The notes under the pieces: model-generated
What the model was told of the DNA's origin: nothing
The model's input: the letters and a program-made list of their open reading frames with translations, nothing else
The model's database searches: none
Made by a program: the position numbers and the translations under genes
NCBI RefSeq assembly: GCF_000758925.1
Contig: NZ_JRNC01000038.1
Span: 1 to 64,000, forward strand
Length of the DNA stretch: 64,000 nucleotides
Direction of reading: 5' to 3'
From: Prevotella sp. S7-1-8
GTDB taxonomy: Bacteria; Bacteroidota; Bacteroidia; Bacteroidales; Bacteroidaceae
Part shown: positions 20,501 through 28,413 of the stretch, piece by piece
Numbering within the stretch: the stretch's first letter is position 1
Layout of the letters: every line of letters begins with the position of its first letter

Positions 20501-20545
20501 GTCTGCAAAGACGGACTGAGCTACGACTTGGAACTCAACCAATGA
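17516..20545 (+). CDS. chondroitin ABC lyase-type polysaccharide lyase, family PL8
   Basis: Cuts chondroitin sulfates, and often hyaluronan, by beta-elimination, leaving unsaturated uronic acid ends. It has 1009 residues, the size of chondroitin ABC lyases. Signal peptide (about 1-24); N-terminal jelly-roll domain (about 28-195); (alpha/alpha) toroid (about 220-600); C-terminal super-sandwich domains. Likely catalytic residues by comparison with Proteus chondroitinase ABC are His464 and Tyr471 (in [13 protein letters not shown]), Arg524 (SGRHPDG) and Glu629 (GENLYGRY). It starts 25 bases after the surface lipoprotein gene, within the same operon. Exo or endo action cannot be decided. Confidence 0.92.
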   Translation: MKKTVSIILLGAVGWLFTPTQVKGQLFNDPRMFSFENEKDLQSAQTVKSSVELSTAHYKNGKKSLQWNYSPNATLSLKRDLRFEPKIKGDRDNYLSAFIVWVYSEKPQPGKTITFQFLKNGKLCTSFPFGINFKGWRGAWVCYERDMQGKPEVGMDEVKIVAPDTKGTLFFDHLITAIKVDPRQQTADLQVPFVNKKTKNHWLVVNQSYRTQPDIALQPVTDEQRRDIKKMEDKFRSIIYTPAKLYPKQMEEMRTQFAKYRITRKKGVISGMPIWFVRHAEAYERMIPNWDKDMLTRTGFEMADYFKLMLRMAIGYNNATNETDKAELKDMFMLMYDHITDQGVTFGSCWGNIHHYGYSLRDMYIAYFLMKDALKKEGKLDEAVKTMLWYGQTNKLYQKPVGNGIDMDTFNTSSVGCMSSILLMDDSPEKVRYLRSCSRWLDWGCRPAPGLADAFKIDGSGYHHCNNYPAYAVGGLNGATQMIYILSGTQFAVGELAHQTVKNVLLAMRFYCNKLHFPLALSGRHPDGKGRLTPIHYAYMAMAGTPDKQHDFDRDMAAVYMRLGNNPRSTLEKKTYQRFQIKGCFAEEDPQGNLSLSYGCTAVQRRANWSAVVRGTSRYLWGAEHYVGENLYGRYLGYGSMQIMTAPEGVDVTPKTSGWVQDGFDWNRIPGVTSIHLPFDELKAKIRNVDISSGVEEMLYSDEAFAGGLSQLGVNGNFAMKLHEHDKYNGSHRARKSYHFFDGVIVCLGSDIENDVDQYPTETTIFQLEANDNAARKYWQGFHDNGKWWLDNLGTGYYSPQKAVFTPLVPQKSRNEKTGAETEGTWTSLVINHGKAPKNAEYEYAVLPRTTAEQMEAFARHPSYTVIAKNRDAHIVSSKATNTISYAIFETPKGYLPGSPIARTDTSCLAMARYITPKRMILTVAQPDLALYRGPSDDVYKDGKRVERSIYSRPWRDNPSLEIPVTVTLIGKWKFNETDNIKLVAQDSKTTTIRFVCKDGLSYDLELNQ

Positions 20546-20573
20546 GAACTATAATATAAACCATTAAAAAATT

Positions 20574-21413
20574 ATGCTTATGAAAACAAAAACTTTATTC
20601 ATTGCAGGGCTGTGTATGGCAGCGTCTGTAGCAAATGCGCAAACCGAGGCAAAAACTTATGATTTCACCAAGTTCACACAAGAACAAATAGCCGAGTTTG
20701 AAGAGGCTGTTAGCGATGGCACATGGGGAAAACAGGAAAATATTTACAAAAATATGACACGTATTGGCGCAAATAGCCATACGGACAAGAAGAAAGTGCC
20801 TATTACCGTGCAAAACATTGTCAATTATGGTGGAAAACTTACTAATAAAGAAGGCAAGGAGTTTGCATGTGTCAAGGGACTGTTGTTTGGGATTTATCTT
20901 GATGGGAATAAGCAATTCAAGGCACATTATCCTAACAAGAAAAACCACCTTGGAAGTATTTGGTTTGTGTGCACTCCTAAAAAAACAAATGCTATCAGGC
21001 TTAATGGTAATAACTTTGCTATCGTAATCCCAAATCTCAAAAAGGGAATGCAAGTCAGTGTGAGCTATCGTGCAAGCAATGGCAAGGACGAAGAATTCCT
21101 CAGTGGGTATAACTTTGACAGTGGAAACACGTTCGTACAACATCCTGGTGAGGGCAAAAACACACATGTTGCTGAAGGAAAAGTTGCTGAAGATGGTGCA
21201 GCGTGGTTTGTTACCACTAACGGAGGAGCCTTCATTTACGATATTACCATCAAGGACAAGGATGGCAACGTCATTACCACGGGAATTGATAATATAACAC
21301 AAGTCACGCAAGACAACAAGGTTTATGACCTCAACGGCCACTATATGGGTAACAATATCAACGCGTTGCAACATGGCATGTACATCCTGAATGGTAAAAA
21401 AATTATCAAATAA
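20574..21413 (+). CDS. secreted protein homologous to the PL29-type lyase C-terminal module
   Basis: A 279-residue protein with a signal peptide (about 1-24, ending SVANAQ). From about residue 27 to the end it aligns with residues ~566-814 of the next gene's product. Shared blocks include GLLF, AIVIPNLK, GKVAEDG, ITIKDKDGN, YDLNGHY and NGKKI. No catalytic domain is present. The module may bind glycan or anchor to the cell surface (inference). The last 35 residues resemble C-terminal tags frequent on Prevotella secreted proteins. The gene is visibly more AT-rich than its neighbours, suggesting a different history. The start could be ATG 20574 or 20580. Confidence 0.8.
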   Translation: MLMKTKTLFIAGLCMAASVANAQTEAKTYDFTKFTQEQIAEFEEAVSDGTWGKQENIYKNMTRIGANSHTDKKKVPITVQNIVNYGGKLTNKEGKEFACVKGLLFGIYLDGNKQFKAHYPNKKNHLGSIWFVCTPKKTNAIRLNGNNFAIVIPNLKKGMQVSVSYRASNGKDEEFLSGYNFDSGNTFVQHPGEGKNTHVAEGKVAEDGAAWFVTTNGGAFIYDITIKDKDGNVITTGIDNITQVTQDNKVYDLNGHYMGNNINALQHGMYILNGKKIIK

Positions 21414-21425
21414 TCACTTTCTACC

Positions 21426-23870
21426 GTGAAAATCACTGCATTATTTATTTCTCTTTTCTTCACCACCACCCTGCCACTCATGGCGGATGGTGGTGTTTCT
21501 AACACCGCCATCGCATGGCAACAGTTTGTCAATCGATCGCCCGACAACGCGCTCTTGGATTTCTCCTTCGCCGGATACAAGCACGGCGAGGTGGCTCCAG
21601 CCGATGTCTACACCTTGGGTTACACCGTTTACGACGTGACAAAATATGGGCTTGACGGTACCGACGACCTCTCAGACCGTGCCGCCTTTGACCGGTTGGT
21701 GGCCAAAATCAAAAACAAGGCGAGAAAAAATGGCGGCCAAGCCAACGCCATCATCTATTTCCCGGCAGGACGATACATCCTGCACACCAGCGCGGACAAC
21801 TCCACAAACAGAGCCGGGCAACGGGCCTCCAAGACCATCAATATCGACGCGGGCAACCTTATTATCAAAGGCGCAGGCCGTGACAAAACCCAATTGGTGA
21901 TGCAAGACCCCAACTTGCCTAAAAACCCAAAAAACATGTGGAGCTCACCGACCATGATTTCCATCAGGAACAATGGTGAAAAACCTGTCCCGGTATGGGC
22001 CAACGTGACAGCCGACGCCCCAAAGGGGAGCTTCGAGGTGACGGTTGACGATACCAAGAACATCCACGTGGGCGACTGGGTGACGCTCCATCTCAAGAAC
22101 AACGACCGCGCGCTCATCGACAAGGAGTTGTTAGGACAACCCTTGTACAAAACCATGACGAACCTCATAAACGAGGGGGTGCAGGTTGTAGACTACCATC
22201 AAGTGGCGGCAGTGGGCAACGGCAAGGTGACGTTCAAGGAGCCGTTGATGCACGCCGTGGAAAGTCAATACGGCTGGACCATCCAAAACTACAAGTGTTT
22301 TGAGAATGTGGGCGTGGAGGATGTGACCTTCGTGGGCTATGCCAAACCCGACTTTAAGCACCACGGATCGTGGGAAGACGATGGCGCATACAAGCCCTTG
22401 GACATGGTCAGGCTGACTAACTCATGGGTGCGCCGCGTGGCGTTTCACAGCGTGAGCGAAGCCCTCACTTTCACTTGGTGCGCCAACTGCTCGGCTTACG
22501 ACATCCTCATCACGGGCAACCGCGGCCACTCTTCCATTCGCTCGCAGGCATCCTCGCGCGTGTTTATCGGCAAAGTGAGCGACTACTCTGATGGCATTTA
22601 CAACGACACGCGCAACGCGTGGGCAAAGAGCGTGGGCCAATATCACGCTTGCGGCGTGTCCAAGCAGAGCATAGGCACTGTCGTCTGGAACTGCGCATGG
22701 GGCGTGGACGCATGTTTCGAGGCGCACGCCACACAGCCGCGAGCCACGCTCATAGACGTATGCCGGGGCGGACTGATGCAACTGCGATGCGGTGGAGACA
22801 AATACCAGCTGCCCAACCACCTTGACGATCTCACGCTCTGGAACCTGTACGTGACCAACACGTCGCTCCAAACGCTCAAGATGCTGCCCTACCGTTGGTG
22901 GGACAACAAAAACATCTGGATAAAAATGTTGCCGCCTACCATCGTGGGCATACACGGCGACTACGACATGAAGTTCGCCGACGGCCAAACCAAACGCGAC
23001 GAAAGCCACGGCACACCCGTACTACCCCACTCGCTCTACGCTGAACAACTGAAACGAAGATTGGGGCACGTGCCCGCGTGGCTGTCAGAACTCGAGCGCG
23101 TGGACCATGTGTCGGCACTCGGGAAGACATGGATTTTCAACCTCATGGCCGACAAAGACAGGAACGCGTTTGAAACCGACGCAAGCGGCGTTGGCAAATG
23201 GCGGAAAACCACTGACAGCGGCAACAACCCCGTGTTCCAAAACGCAAGCGCCATAGGCAAGGCAGGCACCGAGCCGGTAGAGGCCAAGCACTTGTCGCGA
23301 TACGCCGGCAAACTCATGGTCAACAACATGGAACCAGCCTTTGCGCGTGGACTGTTGTTTTGCACTTACATACCCGGGACAAAAACCGTGAAGCCCATAA
23401 GCATAGGCAAACTGCGCATATACACCGACGCTGAGAGGCAAGCCATCAACCTCAACGCCAAGAATTTGGCCATCGTCATACCCAACTTAAAAGCGGGACA
23501 AACGGTCATCGTGGGATGCCGGTCGGTGACAAGCCCCAACCCTCGCTATCTCGACGCTCACAACCTTGACGTGGAAGAGGGCTTTGGCAACGCCGCGGCC
23601 AACAACCTGCAAGAGCAAACCTGTATCGGAAAAGTGGCCGAAGACGGCGACGTGGCCATCACCTCGAGCAATGGCATCTATGTGTACAGCATCACAATAA
23701 AAGACAAAGACGGAAACACCCTACCCACAAGCATAGGCCACACAACGCTGACGAGACGCCAACATAACCCCAACATTTACGATCTCAATGGTCATTACCT
23801 GGGCACAGACATCGACAAATTGCCCAAAGGGTTGTATATACGCAACGGCAAAAAAATCGGCCGGCTATGA
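21426..23870 (+). CDS. PL29-type (DUF4955) glycosaminoglycan lyase
   Basis: An 814-residue secreted right-handed beta-helix protein. Signal peptide (about 1-20); pectate-lyase-like N-terminal segment (YTVYDVTKYGLDGTDDLSDR, then AIIYFPAGRYIL); central parallel helix with DUF4955-like blocks (about 200-550); C-terminal module (~566-814) shared with the preceding gene. The family of this layout includes the founding PL29 enzyme of Bacteroides thetaiotaomicron, which degrades chondroitin sulfate and hyaluronan. Placement next to a PL8 enzyme supports that substrate class. Catalytic residues cannot be assigned from this sequence alone. It is the last gene of the operon and a terminator follows. 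Confidence 0.85.
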   Translation: MKITALFISLFFTTTLPLMADGGVSNTAIAWQQFVNRSPDNALLDFSFAGYKHGEVAPADVYTLGYTVYDVTKYGLDGTDDLSDRAAFDRLVAKIKNKARKNGGQANAIIYFPAGRYILHTSADNSTNRAGQRASKTINIDAGNLIIKGAGRDKTQLVMQDPNLPKNPKNMWSSPTMISIRNNGEKPVPVWANVTADAPKGSFEVTVDDTKNIHVGDWVTLHLKNNDRALIDKELLGQPLYKTMTNLINEGVQVVDYHQVAAVGNGKVTFKEPLMHAVESQYGWTIQNYKCFENVGVEDVTFVGYAKPDFKHHGSWEDDGAYKPLDMVRLTNSWVRRVAFHSVSEALTFTWCANCSAYDILITGNRGHSSIRSQASSRVFIGKVSDYSDGIYNDTRNAWAKSVGQYHACGVSKQSIGTVVWNCAWGVDACFEAHATQPRATLIDVCRGGLMQLRCGGDKYQLPNHLDDLTLWNLYVTNTSLQTLKMLPYRWWDNKNIWIKMLPPTIVGIHGDYDMKFADGQTKRDESHGTPVLPHSLYAEQLKRRLGHVPAWLSELERVDHVSALGKTWIFNLMADKDRNAFETDASGVGKWRKTTDSGNNPVFQNASAIGKAGTEPVEAKHLSRYAGKLMVNNMEPAFARGLLFCTYIPGTKTVKPISIGKLRIYTDAERQAINLNAKNLAIVIPNLKAGQTVIVGCRSVTSPNPRYLDAHNLDVEEGFGNAAANNLQEQTCIGKVAEDGDVAITSSNGIYVYSITIKDKDGNTLPTSIGHTTLTRRQHNPNIYDLNGHYLGTDIDKLPKGLYIRNGKKIGRL

Positions 23871-23996
23871 CACGTGGCGACAGCCCAAGACATTTGGGCA
23901 CAGAGATCACGCCGCGATAGAGATTAGTGACGCGAAATGCCAAATGGCATCAAGTCCGAGCAGTTTAAAATTACACCATTAGTGACCTTTTCATTG

Positions 23997-24032
23997 GAGG
24001 CAAACTTGCGCGAAAGCAGTTTGCCTCTTTTT
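23997..24032 (+). terminator. intrinsic terminator of glycosaminoglycan locus 1
   Basis: GAGGCAAACT (23997-24006) pairs with AGTTTGCCTC (24018-24027) across an 11-base loop and is followed by TTTTTG. It lies about 125 bases after the lyase stop. Confidence 0.85.
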
Positions 24033-24055
24033 GTTTTTCGCGACGAATCAAACCC

Positions 24056-24435
24056 ATATTTGTCAAATAATAGTCACAAAAAACTGCACCCACCACACGA
24101 CCGTTACAGAGCCTGAAAACCGTGCGAACTCATCAAAAGACAAGTTGCGGTGACACAGTCATAGCGCTGGCAACATGCGATTGATACCGATAGGCGACGC
24201 GGTCAGGTTGCAAACGCGACGCGTTTCGAGCCTTACCGTCTCGTCTTTAAGCCTTAAACGCATGCCGATTAAGCCTTAATGGCAAGTCCTCGAATGATTT
24301 TTAATGACAGGCTCGCACACAAAACGGCATAACTTTTTAAATGACAGACCGTTGGGAGAAACGCTCATTTTTCGTGTATTTGCGAGCGAAAGGTCGGCGG
24401 CTTGCAAATACGCGAAGCGCGAGAGACCTTTTGTC
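24056..24435 (+). repeat. ~380-bp intergenic repeat, copy B
   Basis: Starts ATATTTGTCAAATAATAGTC with ACAAAAAACTG following and ends GAGAGACCTTTTGTC. The right part holds a clear inverted repeat, TTCGTGTATTTGC (24371-24383) with GCAAATACGCGAA (24404-24416). The middle has degenerate units such as AAGCCTTAAACGCATGCCG and CGATTAAGCCTTAATGG, plus GCATAACTTTTT shared with copy C. A 90-codon minus-strand frame in it is a shadow of the repeat, sharing LANTRKM with the one in copy C. Confidence 0.7.
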
Positions 24436-24559
24436 CGTTTTTTTTGAGGATTTATCGCGAACAGCGTTTGCAATATAAGAAAATGTGAGTAAAAGCCATA
24501 AAAACATGATTGTTTACAAATAAGCGGGCGAAAAAATAGGAAAATCATTTTATTATAGT

Positions 24560-24567
24560 TAAATTTG
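24560..24567 (+). promoter_or_regulatory. -7 box for the peptidase locus
   Basis: TAAATTTG fits TAnnTTTG; the start codon of the S8 peptidase lies 43 bases downstream. No TTGTACA boxes are present here, unlike the two glycosaminoglycan loci. Confidence 0.5.
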
Positions 24568-24609
24568 CATTTTTTTATGACGCTTTGCGCTTTTCATTAG
24601 GTATATGAC

Positions 24610-26154
24610 ATGAAGAAAATAGGTATTCTCTTGATTTTGGGCACGTGTTTCACGTCCGCCCTCTCGCAATCAAAACAAATAAAAAATTACGCCGGGTGGC
24701 ACAAACTGTGCGGTGAGAACCTGCGTGGAGCCAACACAGAGGCGGCAAGAATATACATGGGTGAACGATGGTTTGGCATCAAAAAGAACATTGTTGTCGG
24801 TGTTATAGACTCAGGCATAGACACCACCCTCGAGAGCGTTCGGCCAGCCTTGTGGTCTAACCCCAAAGAGAAACCGGATGGCAAGGACAACGACGGCAAT
24901 GGCTACGTGGACGATTTGCACGGCTGGAACTTTCTGGGCACGGCCGATGGAACATTCAACATGACCTCCGCGGGCACCCAAGAGTTCAGGGAGTTTAAGC
25001 GTTTGTACCCCAAATACAAGCATATCAACGCCGAAGAGATGGCAAACAACGCCGAATACCAATATTACCTGGCCATGCGCAAGGCCGCGGGCATTAACGG
25101 ATATTTGAAGGCTTACGCCTTCGCGCAACAAAAAGCCATGGCGCGCCACGCCATAGACTCGATCGTACAAGCCATGCCGGGCATCGACGCCGATACCATG
25201 AGCGTGACAAACGTGATGCGACTTGATGTGAACGAGCCTCGATGGGAGAGTTGGGTGAGCGCGCAGATAGCGGACATCGTGCGCTCCGGAGGAAGCATGA
25301 GTTGGGCAAAATTCAAGCAGAGGCAGCAAGCGGCACTGCAACTCATGCAAAATCGAATTGCCAGCATAGAGCGCGACATTGACAAGCGCACCCTGATGGG
25401 CGACAACATGAACGACGCAAGCGACATCCACTATGGCAACAACACGCTCACGGTGGATGGATGCGAGCACGGCACGTTCGTGGCTGGCATCATCGCCGGA
25501 CAAACGCCGGACGACAAACGATATGAGGGCATCTGTCCCGAGGCCAAGATTATGACGATCAGAATTTGTCCCGACGGCGATGAGTATGACAAGGACGTGT
25601 CCACGGCCATACGCTACGCCGTTGACAATGGCGCCAAGGTCATCAACATGAGCTTTGGAAAATACACCTCGCCACAGGCTGACATGGTGAACGATGCCAT
25701 CGCCTACGCGGCGCGACACGACGCGCTAATCGTGCAAGCGGCAGGCAACGACCACAAGGACATAGACCGCGCGAACTACTTTCCGACAGCGGTGGACAAA
25801 CAGGGACGGCGCTTTGACAACTACATACGCGTGGGAGCGACGGACATGCATGGGCACGCCTCGAAAATATCAAACTATGGAGCGCGAAACGTTGATATTT
25901 TCGCACCGGGCGAGTACATAGCGTCTGTATTTCCAGGCAACAAGAAAGACCTCTCGCAGGGCACCAGTTTGGCCGCGCCGGTGGTAGCCGGCGTAGCGGC
26001 GATGATACGCTCTTATTTTCCAAGACTCACCGCCACGGAGGTGAAACACATTCTCATGGAGAGCGCCTCGCGCATGGACGAGCAAGGGCTGTCGGTGTGC
26101 AACGGCATCGTGGACGCGTTGGCGGCAGTGAAAATGGCACGAAAATACAAATAG
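24610..26154 (+). CDS. S8 family (subtilisin-like) serine peptidase, secreted
   Basis: Extracellular or periplasmic protease of 514 residues with a signal peptide (about 1-19). The catalytic triad is visible: Asp67 (VIDSGID), His287 (CEHGTFVAG) and Ser453 (QGTSLAAPVVAG), with oxyanion Asn in QAAGNDHKD. The gap of 220 residues between Asp and His is far larger than in classical subtilisins (about 30-60) and contains a charged, mostly helical insert (about 110-275). The gene for an S9 peptidase follows after 5 bases, then a SusCD pair, so it probably generates peptides for uptake. Confidence 0.93.
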   Translation: MKKIGILLILGTCFTSALSQSKQIKNYAGWHKLCGENLRGANTEAARIYMGERWFGIKKNIVVGVIDSGIDTTLESVRPALWSNPKEKPDGKDNDGNGYVDDLHGWNFLGTADGTFNMTSAGTQEFREFKRLYPKYKHINAEEMANNAEYQYYLAMRKAAGINGYLKAYAFAQQKAMARHAIDSIVQAMPGIDADTMSVTNVMRLDVNEPRWESWVSAQIADIVRSGGSMSWAKFKQRQQAALQLMQNRIASIERDIDKRTLMGDNMNDASDIHYGNNTLTVDGCEHGTFVAGIIAGQTPDDKRYEGICPEAKIMTIRICPDGDEYDKDVSTAIRYAVDNGAKVINMSFGKYTSPQADMVNDAIAYAARHDALIVQAAGNDHKDIDRANYFPTAVDKQGRRFDNYIRVGATDMHGHASKISNYGARNVDIFAPGEYIASVFPGNKKDLSQGTSLAAPVVAGVAAMIRSYFPRLTATEVKHILMESASRMDEQGLSVCNGIVDALAAVKMARKYK

Positions 26155-26159
26155 GATAT

Positions 26160-28409
26160 ATGAGATTTCTTAAAATAACCATACTTGGCGCGGCATGCTT
26201 GTGCGCGTGCACGGCCAAAAGCCAAAACGTAGACTGGAAACGCGTGGAGCGGATGTCAGAGGCCAACCTCTCTAAATTGTATTACGAAAATGCCGTCTTG
26301 CCCGATTGGGTGAAAGGCTCTCACTTCGTGAAATACAACAAAATGGAGAATGGGCAGAACGTATATTATATAGTAAGCCTGAAAAACAGGAAGCCTGAAC
26401 GACTGGTCGAAAACGTCGACAACTTCGTGAGACAATATCGCGAACTCACCGGCGACACCACGATGACCACCGCTAACTTTACGCTGTACTCTATCGAGAT
26501 GAGCGCGGACGACACGTCCAAGTTCTACTGGACACGCAAAGGCAAACGCTTGGTGTACCATAGGAAAAGCGGAGAAATGACCATGGACAATCGCGAAACA
26601 ACGTCGCGGAGCAACCGTTCGCGCGTGCCATCTTACCATGCCGGCTCATCAACGGCCGACTCCACGTTTACAATGCTTGGCGACAAATACAACCTGTACG
26701 TACGGGACAATCGCACCGGCAAAACGACACAGCTCACCACAGACGGCGTGGAGAACGGCTCATACTGCTACAAATCGGCCAAAGACACGCTCTTGGAAAG
26801 CAACCAGAGCGGCAAATGGAAAGGGCACATATACCTGAACTTTGTCAATGATGACAGCAAGGTGGGCGACCTTTATATCATCAACGCCTTGGCCAAGAGA
26901 CGCCCCAAGCTCATAACAAAAAAAATGCCACTGCCCAACGAGAAGCATGTGAGGCAGTTCAAGCTGTTTTGGTATGACGCGGACAAGCGGGAAGGCCGCT
27001 TGTTGCCCATCTATAAATTTAAAGACCAGTTTGTGTCAATGAACTTTGGCGACGCGGGCGATGACCTATATTTCATACGCAGGAACCGAGGAGTGGACAC
27101 ATTGGAACTTTGTCGGGTCTACATTCCCACCGGAAAGGTGGAGACCGTGATAAGCGAGGTTTGCCGTCCACATGTCAACGTGAACCTTTTCGATTACCGA
27201 CTGCTGAATAAAGGCAAGGAAATTTTGTGGTGGTCGGAGAGAACAGGCAAAGGGAATTACTACCTTTACGACAGGAACGGCAAGTTGATACGTCGAGTGA
27301 CAAAAGGTGACAATCTTGTGGCGGGCAACATAATCCGTATCGACACGCTCAGACGACAAGTGTATTTCACCGGGTACGGAAATGAAAAGGGCGTTGACCC
27401 TTATTACAAATTTCAATACAGGGCCTCGCTTGATGGCAAGGGGCAACAGTGCCTGAGCCACGGAGACGGCACGCACGAATTGCAATTCTGCGATGACGGC
27501 ATGTATGCCATAGATAGTTACTCGCGCATGGATTTGCCGACAGTGTACAACATTGTGTCCATGAAAAACGGCGAGCGGTATTTTGAGTTTGCCCAACGCG
27601 ATGACAACAAATTGAGAAAAGCCGGCTGGATGCCACCCAAGCGCGTCAAACTGAAGGCCGCCGACAACAAGACGGATCTTTACGGACTGATGTACACACC
27701 CACAAACATGGACCCGGCCAAGAAATATCCCATCATCTCCAACGTCTATCCAGGACCGCAAGACGACCAATTGCCACGCTCGTTTGCCATTGACGACAAC
27801 GGAAACCAGAGTTTGGCGGAGATGGGCTTCGTGGTGGTGACAGTGGCGCCAAGAGGCAGCTCGCCCCTGCGAGGACGCGATTTTTACTGCTATGGATACG
27901 GCAATTTGCGCGATTACGCCATTGCGGACGACAAGCACGCCATTGAGACGCTCGCCCGGCAATACGCGTTTATAGATACAACAAGGGTGGGTATATACGG
28001 GCATTCCGGCGGTGGAGCCATGGCCGCGACCGCCATGATGACCTATCCAGACTTCTACAAGGTGGGGGTGGCGGCCTCCGGCAACCATGACAACAACATT
28101 TACATACAGTGGTGGGGAGAGACTTTCCACGGATTAAAGAAGATTCCAACCAACATGGAATTGGCCGCGAACCTCAAAGGCAAGCTCCTGCTCATATCGG
28201 GCGACGTGGACGACAACGTGCCCTACGCCTCGACGCTGCGCTTGGCCAAGGCTCTCATAGACAAGAACAAGAGGTTTGACATGATAATCCTGCCCGGGAA
28301 AGACCATGGAGTGTGGGACAATTACTATCAAAACCTGATAAGATATTACTTCAAGGAGAACCTCATCACCCCCTCGGAGAGAGACATTGACATTATCAAC
28401 CATAAATAA
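26160..28409 (+). CDS. S9 family peptidase (dipeptidyl-peptidase IV/prolyl oligopeptidase type)
   Basis: A 749-residue exported serine peptidase. The N-terminal half is the DPP IV beta-propeller (about 60-480) and the C-terminal half the alpha/beta hydrolase. The triad is Ser616 (GHSGGGAMAA), Asp684 (GDVDDNVPY) and His716 (KDHGVWDN). The N-terminus has a signal sequence with LCAC that may be a lipobox. I chose ATG 26160 because it starts the signal peptide; an in-frame ATG at 26097 lies within the S8 gene. The SusC gene begins 4 bases after its stop, so the genes are one operon. Confidence 0.93.
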   Translation: MRFLKITILGAACLCACTAKSQNVDWKRVERMSEANLSKLYYENAVLPDWVKGSHFVKYNKMENGQNVYYIVSLKNRKPERLVENVDNFVRQYRELTGDTTMTTANFTLYSIEMSADDTSKFYWTRKGKRLVYHRKSGEMTMDNRETTSRSNRSRVPSYHAGSSTADSTFTMLGDKYNLYVRDNRTGKTTQLTTDGVENGSYCYKSAKDTLLESNQSGKWKGHIYLNFVNDDSKVGDLYIINALAKRRPKLITKKMPLPNEKHVRQFKLFWYDADKREGRLLPIYKFKDQFVSMNFGDAGDDLYFIRRNRGVDTLELCRVYIPTGKVETVISEVCRPHVNVNLFDYRLLNKGKEILWWSERTGKGNYYLYDRNGKLIRRVTKGDNLVAGNIIRIDTLRRQVYFTGYGNEKGVDPYYKFQYRASLDGKGQQCLSHGDGTHELQFCDDGMYAIDSYSRMDLPTVYNIVSMKNGERYFEFAQRDDNKLRKAGWMPPKRVKLKAADNKTDLYGLMYTPTNMDPAKKYPIISNVYPGPQDDQLPRSFAIDDNGNQSLAEMGFVVVTVAPRGSSPLRGRDFYCYGYGNLRDYAIADDKHAIETLARQYAFIDTTRVGIYGHSGGGAMAATAMMTYPDFYKVGVAASGNHDNNIYIQWWGETFHGLKKIPTNMELAANLKGKLLLISGDVDDNVPYASTLRLAKALIDKNKRFDMIILPGKDHGVWDNYYQNLIRYYFKENLITPSERDIDIINHK

Positions 28410-28413
28410 CAAA

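Noticed and set aside
24276..24548. 90-codon minus-strand frame
   Set aside because: Lies in repeat copy B and its peptide is shared with the frame in copy C because the DNA repeats, not because of coding.
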